DNA of 64,000 nt from Noviherbaspirillum sp. L7-7A (GCF_019052805.1 NZ_JAHQRJ010000001.1:3844001-3908000); one strand, 5' to 3'. Counted from the stretch's first letter, positions 10,568-21,858 are shown. Made by a program: numbers and translations. Notes: generated by a model not told the origin, from the letters alone.

Positions 10568-11374
10568 TTGGACAACGATAACTGGCGCAACCGCGTTTTC
10601 TGCGAAGACGCGTTGGCCGGCATCGCGCGCCTGCCCGACGGCGCGGTGGACCTGATCATCGCCGATCCGCCGTACAACCTCGGCAAGGACTACGGCAACG
10701 ACTCCGACCGCATGGAAAGCGCGGCCTACCTGGAATGGACCGAAGCCTGGGTCGACGCCGCCTTGCCCAAGCTGAAGGCCGGCGGCAGCCTGTATGTGTT
10801 CCTGACCTGGCGCTACTCGCCGGAAGTATTCGTGATGCTCAAGCAGCGCATGACCATGATCAACGAGATCGTCTGGGACCGCCGGGTGCCGTCCATGGGC
10901 GGCAGCACCCGCCGCTATTCCTCGGTGCATGACAACATCGGCTTCTTCGCCAATGCCCGCGACTATTACTTCGACCTCGACGCGGTGCGCATTCCCTATG
11001 ACGCCCAGACCAAGAAGGCGCGCTCGCGCTCCATCTTCGTCGGCGCGAAGTGGCTGGAGCTGGGCTACAACCCCAAGGACGTGTGGAGCGTGTCGCGCCT
11101 GCACCGCGAGCACCGGGAAAGGGCCGACCACCCGACCCAGAAGCCGCTGGAAATCATCGAGCGCATGGTCAAGGCGTCCTGCCCGCCCGGCGGCCTGGTG
11201 CTGGACCCGTTCATGGGCAGCGGCACCACCGCCGTGGCGGCGCGCCGCTGCGGCCGCGACTTCGTCGGCTTTGAACTCAACGCCGATTACTGCAAACTGA
11301 TAGACCAAAGGCTGGCGGCGCTGGAACCCGCCGAACAATCCGCCGCCGACAACGTGAGCACGCCATGTCCCTGA
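10568..11374 (+). CDS. Site-specific DNA methyltransferase (probable adenine-N6, beta class), inside the his cluster
   Basis: A 268-residue S-adenosylmethionine-dependent DNA methyltransferase. The catalytic motif [16 protein letters not shown] is near residue 35 and the AdoMet motif [15 protein letters not shown] near residue 215. This order (catalytic before AdoMet) is the beta class. DPPY usually means N6-adenine, though N4-cytosine cannot be excluded. The start is a TTG 15 bp after hisD; no better ATG exists. The 3' end overlaps hisC by 10 bp, so it is embedded in the operon. No restriction endonuclease gene is adjacent, so it looks like a solitary, possibly regulatory enzyme. The recognition sequence is unknown. 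Confidence 0.87.
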   Translation: MDNDNWRNRVFCEDALAGIARLPDGAVDLIIADPPYNLGKDYGNDSDRMESAAYLEWTEAWVDAALPKLKAGGSLYVFLTWRYSPEVFVMLKQRMTMINEIVWDRRVPSMGGSTRRYSSVHDNIGFFANARDYYFDLDAVRIPYDAQTKKARSRSIFVGAKWLELGYNPKDVWSVSRLHREHRERADHPTQKPLEIIERMVKASCPPGGLVLDPFMGSGTTAVAARRCGRDFVGFELNADYCKLIDQRLAALEPAEQSAADNVSTPCP

Positions 11375-12453
11375 TCGAAAACCTTATCCGTCCCGACGTC
11401 CTTGCCCTGTCGGCCTACCATGTGCAGGACGCGGCCGGCTGCGTCAAGCTCGACGCGATGGAAAACCCCTACCAGCTGCCCGGGCCGCTGCGCGCCGAGC
11501 TCGGCCGCCGGCTGTCCGAAGTGGCGCTGAACCGCTATCCGACGCCAAGCTATACCGAACTGAAGGCCGGCATCCGCGGCAAGCTCGGCGTGCCGGCCGG
11601 CTATGACGTGGTGCTGGGCAATGGCTCCGACGAGCTGATCTCGATGGTGTCGGTGGCGTGCGCCAAGCCCGGCGCCAAGGTGCTGGCGCCGCTGCCCGCC
11701 TTCGTGATGTATGCGATGTCGGCCCAGTTCGCCGGCCTGCAGTTCATCGGCGTCGATCTCAGGCCCGATTTCAGCCTCGACCGCGACGCCATGCTGGCCG
11801 CCATCGCCGCGCACCGGCCGGCGGTGACCTACCTGGCCTACCCGAACAACCCGACCGGCAACCTGTTCGACGAGGCCGCCATGGTCGACATCCTGCGCGC
11901 GGTCGGCGACAGCGGCATCGTGATCGTCGACGAGGCCTACCAGCCCTTCGCCCAGGCCAGCTTCATGCCGCGCCTGGCCGAATTCGATAACCTGGTGGTA
12001 ATGCGCACCGTCTCCAAGCTGGGCCTGGCCGGCATCCGGCTCGGCTACATGTCGGCAAGCAGCGCGCTGCTGGAGCAGTTCGAGAAGGTGCGCCCGCCGT
12101 ACAACATCAATGTGCTGACCCAGGCCACCGCCGAATTCGTGCTCGAGCACAGCGATGTGCTGGATGCCCAGGCGGCTTCCCTGCGCGACGAACGCAGCCG
12201 GGTGGCCGCCGAACTGGCCGCGCTGCCGGGCGTCGAGGTGTTTCCGTCGGCCGCCAATTTCCTGCTGATGCGCGTCACCCGGCCCGGCCTGGATTCCGCG
12301 CCGGTGCATGCGCGCCTGCTGGAACAGAAGGTGCTGGTCAAAAATGTCGGTAAAATGCACGCTTTGCTGCATAATTGCCTGCGCGTGACGGTCAGCACCC
12401 CGGAAGAAAACACCCTGTTCCTGAATGCCCTGAAGACCGCGCTCGCTCTCTAA
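11365..12453 (+). CDS. hisC: Histidinol-phosphate aminotransferase
   Basis: PLP enzyme that converts imidazole-acetol phosphate to histidinol phosphate with glutamate as amino donor. The 362 residues fit class I/II aminotransferases: [11 protein letters not shown], then [11 protein letters not shown], and the PLP-Lys segment [16 protein letters not shown]. The N-terminus overlaps the preceding methyltransferase by 10 bp, indicating co-transcription. Confidence 0.96.
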   Translation: MSLIENLIRPDVLALSAYHVQDAAGCVKLDAMENPYQLPGPLRAELGRRLSEVALNRYPTPSYTELKAGIRGKLGVPAGYDVVLGNGSDELISMVSVACAKPGAKVLAPLPAFVMYAMSAQFAGLQFIGVDLRPDFSLDRDAMLAAIAAHRPAVTYLAYPNNPTGNLFDEAAMVDILRAVGDSGIVIVDEAYQPFAQASFMPRLAEFDNLVVMRTVSKLGLAGIRLGYMSASSALLEQFEKVRPPYNINVLTQATAEFVLEHSDVLDAQAASLRDERSRVAAELAALPGVEVFPSAANFLLMRVTRPGLDSAPVHARLLEQKVLVKNVGKMHALLHNCLRVTVSTPEENTLFLNALKTALAL

Positions 12454-12465
12454 CCTGGTTCAAAC

Positions 12466-13062
12466 ATGTCTACGCCACGCATTGCGGAAGTCGTCCGCAA
12501 CACCAACGAAACCCAGATCCGCATCGCCATCAACCTTGACGGCAGCGGCAAGCAGAATCTCAACACCGGCGTGCCTTTCCTGGACCACATGCTGGACCAG
12601 ATCGCCCGCCATGGCCTGATCGACCTCGACGTCGAGGCCAGGGGAGACCTGCATATCGATGCGCACCATACGGTGGAAGACGTGGGCATCACGCTGGGCC
12701 AGGCGGTGGCCAAGGCGGTTGGCGACAAGAAGGGCCTGCGCCGCTACGGCCACGCCTATGTGCCGCTGGATGAAGCGCTGTCGCGGGTGGTGGTCGACTT
12801 CTCCGGCCGTCCCGGCCTGGAATTCCATGTGCCGTTCACCCGCTCCATGATCGGCGGCTTCGATGTCGACCTGACCCGTGAGTTCTTCCAGGGCTTCGTC
12901 AACCATGCGCTGGTCACCCTGCACATCGACAATCTGCGTGGCGCCAACGCCCACCATCAGTGCGAAACCGTTTTCAAGGCATTCGGCCGCGCGCTGCGCA
13001 TGGCCAGCGAACTCGATGCCCGCGCCGCCGGCACCATTCCGTCGACCAAGGGCAGCCTGTAA
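12466..13062 (+). CDS. hisB: Imidazoleglycerol-phosphate dehydratase
   Basis: Dehydrates imidazole glycerol phosphate to imidazole acetol phosphate. The 198-residue protein is the monofunctional form, without the histidinol-phosphatase domain fused in enterobacteria. Metal-binding His motifs are visible ([24 protein letters not shown] and [13 protein letters not shown]). A separate histidinol-phosphate phosphatase must be encoded elsewhere. Confidence 0.97.
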   Translation: MSTPRIAEVVRNTNETQIRIAINLDGSGKQNLNTGVPFLDHMLDQIARHGLIDLDVEARGDLHIDAHHTVEDVGITLGQAVAKAVGDKKGLRRYGHAYVPLDEALSRVVVDFSGRPGLEFHVPFTRSMIGGFDVDLTREFFQGFVNHALVTLHIDNLRGANAHHQCETVFKAFGRALRMASELDARAAGTIPSTKGSL

Positions 13063-13090
13063 TTTTCGGCTGACCAGCTTAATTTCTGAC

Positions 13091-13729
13091 ATGAACAAGA
13101 TCGTGGTAGTGGATTACGGCATGGGCAACCTGCGCTCGGTGGCGCAGGCGCTGCGCCATGTCGCGCCGGAAGCCGATGTGCGCATCTCCGGCGAAGTCGC
13201 CGACATCAGCGCCGCCGACCGGGTGGTGCTGCCGGGCCAGGGCGCGATGCCGGACTGCATGCGCAGCCTGCGCGCCTCCGGCCTGGAAGAGGCGGTGAAG
13301 GCCGCCTCGCAGACCAAGCCGCTGTTTGGCGTCTGCGTCGGCGAACAGATGCTGTTCGACTGGAGCGAGGAGGGCGACACGCCCTGCCTCGGCCTGTTGC
13401 CGGGCAAAGTGGTGCGCTTCAATCTCGAAGGCCGGCTGCAGGACGACGGCTCGCGCTTCAAGGTGCCGCAGATGGGCTGGAACCGGGTGCGCCAGACCGC
13501 CCCGCATCCCATGTGGGAGGGCGTGGCCGACAATGATTATTTCTATTTCGTCCACAGCTACCATGCCGCGCCCGCCAATCCGGCGCATGTGCTGGGCGAG
13601 ACCGATTACGGCGCCGCGTTTGCATGCGCGGTCGGACGCGACTATATTTTCGCTACCCAGTTCCACCCGGAGAAAAGCGCTGCCGCCGGCCTGCAGCTCT
13701 ACAGAAACTTTGCCAACTGGAAGCCCTGA
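13091..13729 (+). CDS. hisH: Imidazole glycerol phosphate synthase, glutamine amidotransferase subunit
   Basis: Glutaminase that feeds ammonia to HisF. The 212 residues carry the class I amidotransferase triad: nucleophile Cys in [11 protein letters not shown] and His/Glu in ATQFHPEKS. The start ATG at 13091 gives [16 protein letters not shown], the family N-terminus. Usual length. Confidence 0.96.
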   Translation: MNKIVVVDYGMGNLRSVAQALRHVAPEADVRISGEVADISAADRVVLPGQGAMPDCMRSLRASGLEEAVKAASQTKPLFGVCVGEQMLFDWSEEGDTPCLGLLPGKVVRFNLEGRLQDDGSRFKVPQMGWNRVRQTAPHPMWEGVADNDYFYFVHSYHAAPANPAHVLGETDYGAAFACAVGRDYIFATQFHPEKSAAAGLQLYRNFANWKP

Positions 13730-13786
13730 GCCAGTGCAGCCCTCGTTTATCCAACCACCAACCTTAACGTCCCACTCACTGTAGCC

Positions 13787-14572
13787 ATGCTGCTTATACC
13801 TGCTATCGATCTCAAAGACGGTCATTGCGTACGCCTGAAACAGGGCGACATGGAGCAAGCCACCGTATTCTCCGACGACCCGGCCGAGATGGCGCGGCAC
13901 TGGCTGGCCCAGGGCGCGCGCCGGCTGCACCTGGTCGACCTGAATGGCGCCTTCGCCGGCAAGCCCAAGAACGAACTGGCGGTCAAGTCCATCATCAAGG
14001 CGGTGCGCGAGTTTGCAATCGACAACGATGTCGATGAAATCCCGATCCAGCTGGGCGGCGGCATCCGCGATCTCGACACCATCGAGCGCTACCTGGACGG
14101 CGGCCTGTCCTACATCATCATTGGCACCGCCGCGGTGAAGAATCCCGGCTTCCTGCACGATGCCTGCAGCGCCTTCCCCGGCCAGATCATCGTCGGCCTC
14201 GACGCCAAGGACGGCAAGGTCGCCACCGACGGCTGGAGCAAGCTGTCCGGCCATGAGGTGCTGGACCTGGCCAAGAAATTCGAGGACTACGGCTGCGAAG
14301 CCATCGTCTACACCGACATCGGCCGCGACGGCATGATGGGCGGCGTCAACATCGACGCCACCGTGCGCCTGGCGCGCAGCATGACGATTCCCGTGATCGC
14401 CTCCGGCGGCGTGCACAACATCAAGGACGTCGAAGCCCTGTGCGCGGTGCAGGACGAAGGCATCGAAGGCGTGATCTGCGGCCGCTCCATCTACGAAGGC
14501 ACGCTGGACCTGCGCCTGGCGCAGGAAAGGGCCGACGCGCTTTCGGGCGTGGAAGAGGGCGAAACCGACTGA
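13787..14572 (+). CDS. hisA: Phosphoribosylformimino-AICAR phosphate isomerase
   Basis: TIM-barrel isomerase (ProFAR to PRFAR), 261 residues. [20 protein letters not shown] with the catalytic Asp opens the protein. The second-half Asp lies in [14 protein letters not shown], and phosphate-binding glycines lie in [11 protein letters not shown] and IASGGVHN. A hisF start follows 2 bp after the stop. Confidence 0.97.
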   Translation: MLLIPAIDLKDGHCVRLKQGDMEQATVFSDDPAEMARHWLAQGARRLHLVDLNGAFAGKPKNELAVKSIIKAVREFAIDNDVDEIPIQLGGGIRDLDTIERYLDGGLSYIIIGTAAVKNPGFLHDACSAFPGQIIVGLDAKDGKVATDGWSKLSGHEVLDLAKKFEDYGCEAIVYTDIGRDGMMGGVNIDATVRLARSMTIPVIASGGVHNIKDVEALCAVQDEGIEGVICGRSIYEGTLDLRLAQERADALSGVEEGETD

Positions 14573-14574
14573 TC

Positions 14575-15335
<761 letters not shown>

Positions 15336-15339
<4 letters not shown>

Positions 15340-15740
15340 GCGTCAAGGCGAAATGGTTGAACAAGGTGCGCTGGGACGAGCACGGCCTGGTGCCGGTGAT
15401 TGCCCAGGAGGTCGGCAGCAACGACGTGCTGATGTTTGCCTGGATGAACCGGGAAGCGCTGGCGCGCACGGCCGAATCGGGCCAGGCGGTCTACTGGAGC
15501 CGCTCGCGCAAGAAACTGTGGCACAAGGGCGAGGAATCGGGCCATGTGCAGAAGGTGCATGAACTGCGCCTGGACTGCGACGAGGACGTGGTGCTGCTCA
15601 AGGTCGAACAGGTGGACGGCATTGCCTGCCACACCGGCCGGCATTCCTGCTTCTTCCAAAAATTCGAGGGCAGCGCCGCCGACGGCGAATGGGTCGCGGT
15701 CGACCCGGTCTTGAAGAATCCCGACAGCATCTACAAGTAA
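15336..15740 (+). CDS. hisI: Phosphoribosyl-AMP cyclohydrolase
   Basis: Zinc- and magnesium-dependent hydrolase opening the purine ring of PR-AMP. The 134-residue protein is the monofunctional form, with HisE encoded separately. The motif [16 protein letters not shown] carries metal-ligand Asp/Cys residues, and [11 protein letters not shown] holds the other Cys ligands. The ATG at 15336 overlaps the hisF stop. Confidence 0.96.
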
Positions 15741-15755
15741 AGGCAAAGCGGCACA

Positions 15756-16103
15756 ATGAGCGACACCCTGAACCGCCTGGCGCAAGTCATCGAGTCACGC
15801 AAGCCCGCCAACGGCGGCGATCCGGAGAAATCCTATGTCAGCCGGCTGTTCGCCAAGGGCGACGACGCGATCCTGAAGAAGATCGGCGAGGAAGCCACCG
15901 AGACCGTGATGGCCGCCAAGGATGCGCGGGTCGATGGCGATGCGTCCAGGGTGCTGTATGAGTGCGCCGACCTCTGGTTTCATACGCTTGTCATGCTGGC
16001 GCAGTTTAATCTCACGCCGGACGATGTACTGAAGGAACTGGCGCGGCGGGAAGGCATCTCGGGTATCGAGGAAAAGGCCAGCCGCAGCCTGAAGCACGAC
16101 TGA
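15756..16103 (+). CDS. hisE: Phosphoribosyl-ATP pyrophosphatase
   Basis: MazG-like all-alpha pyrophosphatase for the second histidine step, 115 residues. Metal-binding acids are in [16 protein letters not shown] and in the helix [13 protein letters not shown]. It is the last biosynthetic gene of the cluster, 15 bp after hisI. Confidence 0.95.
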   Translation: MSDTLNRLAQVIESRKPANGGDPEKSYVSRLFAKGDDAILKKIGEEATETVMAAKDARVDGDASRVLYECADLWFHTLVMLAQFNLTPDDVLKELARREGISGIEEKASRSLKHD

Positions 16104-16154
16104 AGGCGGCAGCACGGAACGGGAACAAGCTCATCAATAGCAACGGAGACTGGT

Positions 16155-16526
16155 TTGGACAACTGTATTTTCTGCAAGATCACCGCGGGGCAGATTCCCT
16201 CGAAGAAGGTGCATGAAGACGAGGATCTGATCGCCTTCCACGACATCAATCCGGCGGCGCCCGTGCATGTTCTTATTGTGCCGAAGCAACACATTCCGAC
16301 ACTGGCCGACTGCACGGAACAGCACTCTGCTTTGTTAGGTAAAATGCTGCTTCTGGCGCCCAGGCTGGCGCAACAATTAGGCTGCGGATACGAGGCCGAT
16401 GGCGGCGCCAATGGCTCTGGCGGCTTCAAGACCCTGTTCAATACTGGTCCGGATGGTGGACAAGAGGTATACCATCTTCATCTGCATGTGATCGGCGGAC
16501 CGCGTCCCTGGCGCGGCCAACGGTAG
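16155..16526 (+). CDS. hinT: HIT-family purine nucleoside phosphoramidase (HinT-like)
   Basis: A 123-residue histidine-triad protein. The triad is seen in YHLHLHVIGGPRPW near the C-terminus, and the N-terminus DNCIFCKITAGQIPSKKV is typical of HinT. It hydrolyses AMP-lysine-like phosphoramidates in vitro; the cellular role is poorly defined. The start is a TTG preceded by ACGGAGA at good spacing. The hisE-hinT-tatA order is common in betaproteobacteria. Confidence 0.93.
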   Translation: MDNCIFCKITAGQIPSKKVHEDEDLIAFHDINPAAPVHVLIVPKQHIPTLADCTEQHSALLGKMLLLAPRLAQQLGCGYEADGGANGSGGFKTLFNTGPDGGQEVYHLHLHVIGGPRPWRGQR

Positions 16527-16583
16527 TCCGGTCGGATCCGGACAAATTCAACCTGGAACGCAGCGTTCCGCAAGGAGAAACAA

Positions 16584-16805
16584 ATGGGTTCATTTAGCGT
16601 CTGGCACTGGCTGATCGTTCTGGTCATCGTGATGCTGGTATTCGGCACCAAGAAGATCGGCAACATGGGTTCCGACCTCGGCAAGGCAGTGAAGGGCTTC
16701 AAGGATGGCGTCAAGGGCGAGGAAGACCGCGTCGCCGGCGCGCCGCCGACCGTGGCCGACAAGGGCACCATCGACGTCGAAACCAAAGAAAAGAACCGGA
16801 CCTGA
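16584..16805 (+). CDS. tatA: Sec-independent protein translocase TatA
   Basis: Forms the size-adjustable pore of the twin-arginine translocase. The 73 residues show one N-terminal transmembrane helix ([19 protein letters not shown]), the FGTKK hinge, then an amphipathic helix ([14 protein letters not shown]) and a charged tail. An AGGAGA ribosome-binding site precedes the ATG. Confidence 0.96.
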   Translation: MGSFSVWHWLIVLVIVMLVFGTKKIGNMGSDLGKAVKGFKDGVKGEEDRVAGAPPTVADKGTIDVETKEKNRT

Positions 16806-16835
16806 GCCGATGCGCATCGTGCACGGTAGCGCCAC

Positions 16836-17339
16836 ATGATCGATCTCGGCCTGACCAAGATTGCCCTGATCGGCGTCGTGGCGCTGGTCGTCATCGGGCC
16901 GGAAAAACTGCCGCGCGTGGCGCGCATGGCGGGTTCCCTGTTTGGCCGCGCACAGCGCTACATCAATGACGTGAAGCAGGAAGTCAGCCGGGAAATCGAC
17001 CTCGACGAATTCCGCAAGATGCAGCAGGACGTGCGGGAGGCCGCCAGCACGGTGGAGCAATCCATCTCGGAGAATGCCGCCGAAGTGCGCGACGCCGTCA
17101 GTTCCGGCTGGAATGATGATTTCACCAGCGCGTCCAATCCGCTGATGGAGCCGCCCACGCCTGACCAGCATGCGGTCAAGGCCAAGGACTTTCGCAGGAA
17201 GAAGCTGGCCCGCACCTCGGCCGTGCCTTCCTGGTACAAGCGGCAGAACGGCCGCCGGTCGCGTGTGCTGTCAGGCGCGGCCCGCGTCGCCCGGCATCGC
17301 CCCTCGGGCAGCCGCAAACCCACCCAATCGTTCCATTAA
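16836..17339 (+). CDS. tatB: Sec-independent protein translocase TatB
   Basis: Part of the TatBC receptor for twin-arginine signal peptides. The N-terminal helix (IDLGLTKIALIGVVALVVIG) and hinge PEKLPRVARMAG are characteristic. An amphipathic and coiled-coil region follows, then a basic tail. At 167 residues it is normal for the order. Its stop directly abuts the tatC start. Confidence 0.95.
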   Translation: MIDLGLTKIALIGVVALVVIGPEKLPRVARMAGSLFGRAQRYINDVKQEVSREIDLDEFRKMQQDVREAASTVEQSISENAAEVRDAVSSGWNDDFTSASNPLMEPPTPDQHAVKAKDFRRKKLARTSAVPSWYKRQNGRRSRVLSGAARVARHRPSGSRKPTQSFH

Positions 17340-18128
17340 ATGGCTGAAGACACACAAGCCGACGCGCAGGATACCTTCATTTCCCATCTGGTCGAACTGC
17401 GCAACCGCCTGGTCAGGGCAGTCGCCGTGGTGCTGGCGGTATTCCTTGTGCTGGTCGCCGTCTGGCCCGGCCCGGGCGCGGTCTATGACTTCATTGCCCG
17501 GCCGATGATGATCGCGCTGCCTGGCGACGCGAAGATGATTGCCACCGGCGTGATCACGCCCTTCATGGTGCCGATGAAGGTCACGCTGCTGGCCGCCTTC
17601 ATCATCTCGCTGCCGTGGGTGCTGTACCAGGCGTGGGCCTTCGTTGCGCCTGGCCTGTACGCCCATGAAAAGCGGCTGATTGCGCCGCTGGTGATTTCAT
17701 CCTCCTTCCTGTTCATGGTGGGCGTGGCCTTCTGCTACTTCCTGGTGTTCGGCAAGGTGTTCCGCTTCATCTACGACTTTGCGCCCAGCTCGATCACCGT
17801 GGCGCCCGACATCGAGAACTACCTCGATTTCGTGATGACCATGTGCCTGGCCTTCGGCATCACCTTCGAGGTGCCGGTAGTGGTGGTGGTGCTGGTGCGG
17901 ATGAATCTGATGACAGTGGAAAAGCTGAAGGCAATCCGGCCGTATGTCATCGTCGGCGCCTTCGTCGTCGCTGCGGTGGTCACGCCGCCCGATATCATGA
18001 GCCAGTTGTTCCTGGCGGTGCCGATGTGCCTGCTGTTTGAATTGGGCCTGCTGCTGGCGCCGATGTTCGTGCGGGCCACCCAGGCGCCGGAAGAGCATCC
18101 CAGCAGCACCGGCAGCACCGGCAGCTAA
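17340..18128 (+). CDS. tatC: Sec-independent protein translocase TatC
   Basis: Polytopic core of the Tat receptor, 262 residues with six transmembrane segments. The cytoplasmic N-terminus TFISHLVELRNRLVRA is the conserved signal-peptide contact, and the first periplasmic loop and PWVLYQAWAFVAPGLYAHEK are family-typical. The gene starts immediately after tatB. It converges with the DUF2461 gene 20 bp downstream; I see no strong terminator between them. Confidence 0.97.
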   Translation: MAEDTQADAQDTFISHLVELRNRLVRAVAVVLAVFLVLVAVWPGPGAVYDFIARPMMIALPGDAKMIATGVITPFMVPMKVTLLAAFIISLPWVLYQAWAFVAPGLYAHEKRLIAPLVISSSFLFMVGVAFCYFLVFGKVFRFIYDFAPSSITVAPDIENYLDFVMTMCLAFGITFEVPVVVVVLVRMNLMTVEKLKAIRPYVIVGAFVVAAVVTPPDIMSQLFLAVPMCLLFELGLLLAPMFVRATQAPEEHPSSTGSTGS

Positions 18129-18148
18129 AGCTTCAAGCGGCCGACCGC

Positions 18149-18826
18149 CTACGCGTTCGGCACCTGCCGCAGCCACTGCACCAGTGGCTGCGCATCCCTG
18201 AAATTCTTCAGCACCATCTGTTCCAGTTCGTCGCCGGTCATGCCGTCCACGCTGCGCTCGTTCCACACGATGAAGCTCTTGTGGCGCACATACTCGGCAT
18301 GCGGCGTGTCCGCGCCGAAGCCCTTGGGCGGCCGCGTCAGCTTGCCTTCCTGCTGCAGGTCGCCAAAGGCGGCGCGCAGTTTCCGGTTATTCAATACCGC
18401 CGAGAAGCCATCCGCATCGGCAATCACCTGCTGCCGGATCTGGCGCAGCCGGTCGGGCGGCGGAAGGTATTCGCCGCCGGCGATCAGCAACTGGCCTTTT
18501 TCATCGACGTGGAAGTAATAAGCCGGCCCGCCGCCCTGGCTGGGCTTCTTCAGCCCGCTGGCGGTAATGGCGGCGGAAAAGTGCGTCTTGTAAGGCTTGG
18601 GGTCGCGCGAGAAGCGCAGGTCGCGGTTGATGCGAAACAGCGCCTTCTTCGGGTTGCAGGCCGCCACCGCCGGATCGAACCGGGCAATGCCCCTGATCAG
18701 GCGCGTTGTCAGTTCCAGAAACTCGGCGCGCAGTATGTCGTAGCGCGGCTTGTTCATCACGAACCAGGCGCGCTGGTTGTTCTCATCCAGCTCCGCCAGG
18801 TATTGCCTCAGGTCGCGTACATGCAT
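18149..18826 (-). CDS. DUF2461 (TIGR02453) family protein
   Basis: A conserved protein of unknown function, 225 residues. Family features are the early FLxLxxNNxRxWF-like segment (YLAELDENNQRAWFVMNK), then FRINRDLRFSRDPKPYKTHF, and a Gly-rich YYFHVDEKGQLLIAGGEY. No signal peptide or membrane segment is seen. It is 2 bp downstream of the HtrA protease gene on the same strand, so the two are probably co-transcribed. Confidence 0.85.
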   Translation of the reverse strand: MHVRDLRQYLAELDENNQRAWFVMNKPRYDILRAEFLELTTRLIRGIARFDPAVAACNPKKALFRINRDLRFSRDPKPYKTHFSAAITASGLKKPSQGGGPAYYFHVDEKGQLLIAGGEYLPPPDRLRQIRQQVIADADGFSAVLNNRKLRAAFGDLQQEGKLTRPPKGFGADTPHAEYVRHKSFIVWNERSVDGMTGDELEQMVLKNFRDAQPLVQWLRQVPNA

Positions 18827-18828
18827 GT

Positions 18829-20007
18829 CTACTCCGCGGGACGTGTCTGCATCTTGGGACGGATGCCCACCGTCACATCGAGGCTGGTTTCGGCATTCTT
18901 GCGCAGCACCTTCATGCTGGCCTTCTTGCCAGGTTGCAGCTGGGCGATCAGGTTCAGCATCGACGTGGTGTCGTCCACCGGGCGGCCATCGACTTCCACC
19001 AGGATGTCGCCCGGCCGCATGCCGGCGCGGTCGGCGGGACCGTTGCGCAGCACGCCGGCGATGATGGTGCCCGACTTGCGCTGCAGGCCAAAGCTTTCCG
19101 CCAGTTCGGGCGTGATGTCCTGCGGCTCCACGCCGATCCAGCCGCGCACCACCTGGCCGGTCTTGATGATGGATTCCATCACGGTCTTGACCGTGGTGAC
19201 GGGAATGGCGAAGCCGATGCCCAGCGAGCCGCCGGTGCGGGAATAGATCGCGGTATTGATGCCCAGCAGATTGCCGTTGGTGTCGACCAGCGCGCCGCCC
19301 GAATTGCCGGGATTGATGGCGGCGTCGGTCTGGATGAAGTTTTCGAAGGTGTTGATGCCCAGGTGGTTGCGGCCCAGCGCCGAGACGATGCCCATGGTGA
19401 CCGTCTGGCCGACGCCGAACGGATTGCCGATGGCCAGCACCACGTCGCCGACGCGGGTCTGCTCGATCTGGGCCAGGGTGATGGTGGGCAGATCCTTCAG
19501 GTCCACCTTGATCACCGCCAGATCGGTTTCCGGATCGGTGCCGACCAGGCGGGCCGCGGCCTTGCGGCCGTCGGCCAGCGCGATCTCGATCTCGTCGGCC
19601 GCTTCCACCACATGGTTATTGGTCAGGATGTAGCCTTCGGAACTGACGATCACGCCCGAGCCCAGGCTGGACTGCTTTTCCTCCTGCTCGCCCTGGCGCT
19701 CGCCGAAGAAGCGGCGCAGGAAGGGGTCGTCCAGCAGCGGATTGCGCGCCGGGCGCACGCCCTTGCTGGTGAAGATGTTGACCACCGCTGGCATGGCCCG
19801 CTGCGACGCGTCGCGGTAGCTGCTGCCCTGCTGCACCCTGGGTGACGCGGTGGATTCCTGCATCGGGACATTGCCGGTATTCAGGGTGACCGGCTGAGTG
19901 CCGCCATGGATGCGCGGCGCCCAGTCCGGCTTGAGTGTCGCTACAATGAACCACAGCGCCAGACCGACAGTGACGGTTTGGGCAAACAATAACCAGAGAC
20001 GTTGCAT
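18829..20007 (-). CDS. Membrane-anchored HtrA/DegS-type serine protease
   Basis: Periplasmic trypsin-like protease with one PDZ domain, 392 residues from the ATG at 20007. An uncleaved-looking N-terminal anchor ([20 protein letters not shown], residues 4-23) precedes the protease domain. The triad is His132 (LTNNHVV), Asp162 (PETDLAVI) and Ser236 (NPGNSGGAL). The PDZ domain spans about residues 285-375. Anchor plus single PDZ is the DegS/AlgW arrangement, which senses misfolded outer-membrane proteins and cuts an anti-sigma factor. No anti-sigma gene is nearby, so the specific role is inferred. A longer upstream frame overlaps the NIF3 gene and is not used. Confidence 0.9.
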   Translation of the reverse strand: MQRLWLLFAQTVTVGLALWFIVATLKPDWAPRIHGGTQPVTLNTGNVPMQESTASPRVQQGSSYRDASQRAMPAVVNIFTSKGVRPARNPLLDDPFLRRFFGERQGEQEEKQSSLGSGVIVSSEGYILTNNHVVEAADEIEIALADGRKAAARLVGTDPETDLAVIKVDLKDLPTITLAQIEQTRVGDVVLAIGNPFGVGQTVTMGIVSALGRNHLGINTFENFIQTDAAINPGNSGGALVDTNGNLLGINTAIYSRTGGSLGIGFAIPVTTVKTVMESIIKTGQVVRGWIGVEPQDITPELAESFGLQRKSGTIIAGVLRNGPADRAGMRPGDILVEVDGRPVDDTTSMLNLIAQLQPGKKASMKVLRKNAETSLDVTVGIRPKMQTRPAE

Positions 20008-20028
20008 AAAGAGAGAAGGGTGAATGAA

Positions 20029-20796
20029 TTGAGTGAGCCATCCGTGGATCGCCGGGCGCTGTCGGATTATCTGGCTTGTCTGCTTGATATCAGCCGCATC
20101 CGTGATTTTAGCCCAAACGGTTTGCAGGTCGAGGGACGCGACCGCATTGCCAGTATCGTCACCGGCGTTACCGCCAGCGCCGCGCTGATCGACGCCGCCT
20201 TGGAAGAAGGCGCCGATGCGATTCTCGTGCATCACGGCTATTTCTGGCGCGGCGAGGATGGCCGGATTACCGGCATCCGGCGCCAGCGCCTGAAGCGGCT
20301 GCTGGCCAATGACGTCAATCTCTTCGCCTATCATCTGCCGCTGGATGTGCATCCGGAGCTGGGCAACAATGCCCAGCTTGGACGGCAACTCGGTCTGAAC
20401 GCCCAGTCCCGCTTCGGCGAAAACGACCTCGGCTGGCTTGGCGCGCCGGAAGACGCGGCGGTGCGCACGGTCGGGGACCTGGCGCGGCGGATCGAGCAGC
20501 GGCTGGGACGCTCGCCCATGGTCATCGGCGATGCCGGGCAGCTTCTTGGACAGGTGGGATGGTGCACCGGAGCGGCGCAGGGTTATCTCGACGATGCGAT
20601 CGCCGCCGGCGCCGGCACCTATCTCAGCGGAGAAATCTCGGAGCAAACCGTGCATCTGGCGCGCGAAACCGGCGTGGCCTATCTGGCCTGCGGCCATCAT
20701 GCAACCGAACGGTATGGCATACAGGCGCTCGGCCAGCATCTCGCCGGCCAGTTCGGCATCGCGCATCGTTTCATCGATATCGACAATCCGGTCTAG
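20029..20796 (+). CDS. NIF3/YbgI-family dinuclear metal protein
   Basis: Member of the Nif3-like hexameric family (YbgI in E. coli), GTP cyclohydrolase type I-like in older annotations; the cellular role is not settled. Metal-binding motifs are ILVHHGYFW and [15 protein letters not shown], with the C-terminal [11 protein letters not shown]. The start is uncertain: TTG at 20029 has AGAAGGG at ideal spacing and is chosen. GTG at 20020 and ATG at 20002 are in frame but poorly spaced. It is divergent from the protease gene, sharing a gap of only about 20 bp. Confidence 0.87.
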   Translation: MSEPSVDRRALSDYLACLLDISRIRDFSPNGLQVEGRDRIASIVTGVTASAALIDAALEEGADAILVHHGYFWRGEDGRITGIRRQRLKRLLANDVNLFAYHLPLDVHPELGNNAQLGRQLGLNAQSRFGENDLGWLGAPEDAAVRTVGDLARRIEQRLGRSPMVIGDAGQLLGQVGWCTGAAQGYLDDAIAAGAGTYLSGEISEQTVHLARETGVAYLACGHHATERYGIQALGQHLAGQFGIAHRFIDIDNPV

Positions 20797-21022
20797 ATCC
20801 AGGCCGATTCCTGTCATGTGACTTCTGCCATGGCGACAGATCCGCGAACCTGAAGGCCAGGCGAGAAATATCTGATGTCTTCGCATTTTTGCCAGCCTGA
20901 TGTTACGAAGGCCCGGCTTCACACAGATTGCGTAACTTCGGCATGCGCCTACCGGTAATCGTTCGACAGTTCGCAGTTAGGCGCTCACCAAGGCGCTCAT
21001 TCACGGCACAGACAGGAAAACC

Positions 21023-21736
21023 ATGATGTCGCAAGCAGCAGTCCGGCAACCGATCAACGTCATGATTGTTGAGGACGATAACGTTACCCGCAAGTATCTC
21101 GCAGCGGCCATCCAGTCCGAGCCAGCGCTACAGCTGGTTGCCTCCTTCGATAGCGTCCAGCCGGCGCTGGCCTGGCTGGTGTCCACGCCGGTGGATCTGC
21201 TGCTGACCGACCTTGGCCTGCCCGACGGATCCGGCGTGGATGTGATTCGCGCCTGTGTCGGCCGCTGGCCGGATTGCGGCATTCTGGTCATTACCATGTC
21301 CAGCGATGAGGATAGCGTACTGGCATGCATCGAAGCCGGCGCGGCCGGCTATGTGCTGAAGGACGCCGGACATCTGGACATCGTGCGTGCATTGATGGAC
21401 CTGCACTCGGGTGGCTCGCCCATCAGCCCGCTGATCGCCAGGAAAGTCCTGGGCCGGATGCGCGACGCCATGCCAGCGTCGTCTGCGCCAGCCAGCAATG
21501 CGGATGCACGCTCTCTGCTCACGCGGCGCGAGGCGGCGATTCTCAACCTGATTGCCCGTGGCGACAGCTATGGCGAAGTGGCGCGGACACTGTCCGTATC
21601 GGTCGGCACGGTGCAGACCCATGTGAAGAACATTTACGGCAAGCTGTCCGTGCATTCCCGCGGAGAAGCGGTATTCGAGGCGCAGCGCCGCGGCTTGCTC
21701 CGGATGGCGACATTGAAAGCGCGCGAACCCGGCTGA
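21023..21736 (+). CDS. NarL/FixJ-type response regulator (receiver plus LuxR HTH)
   Basis: A 237-residue two-component regulator. The receiver carries acidic residues in MIVEDDN and phosphoacceptor Asp63 (LLLTDLGLPDGSG), and the Lys in YVLKDAG. The C-terminal LuxR domain (LLTRREAAILNLIARGDSYG, then VSVGTVQTHVKNIYGKL) binds DNA. No sensor kinase is encoded next to it, so it is an orphan here and its signal is unknown. A second ATG one codon later is equally possible. A 226-bp gap precedes it. Confidence 0.9.
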   Translation: MMSQAAVRQPINVMIVEDDNVTRKYLAAAIQSEPALQLVASFDSVQPALAWLVSTPVDLLLTDLGLPDGSGVDVIRACVGRWPDCGILVITMSSDEDSVLACIEAGAAGYVLKDAGHLDIVRALMDLHSGGSPISPLIARKVLGRMRDAMPASSAPASNADARSLLTRREAAILNLIARGDSYGEVARTLSVSVGTVQTHVKNIYGKLSVHSRGEAVFEAQRRGLLRMATLKAREPG

Positions 21737-21858
21737 GGCCAAGACTTTTCCGGCTGCGGGGTGGCCGGACAAGAACGCCGGGCAGTTGATTCAGCGGGCC
21801 GCAGCGGATCCAGCGATTTCTGGCGCCAAGTGATTGCGCTGCTGCCGTTTCGGGCTGC

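Noticed and set aside
20008-20922. Long N-terminal extension of the HtrA protease
   Set aside because: It would overlap the whole NIF3 gene in antisense. The ATG at 20007 opens a normal membrane anchor and family-length protein.
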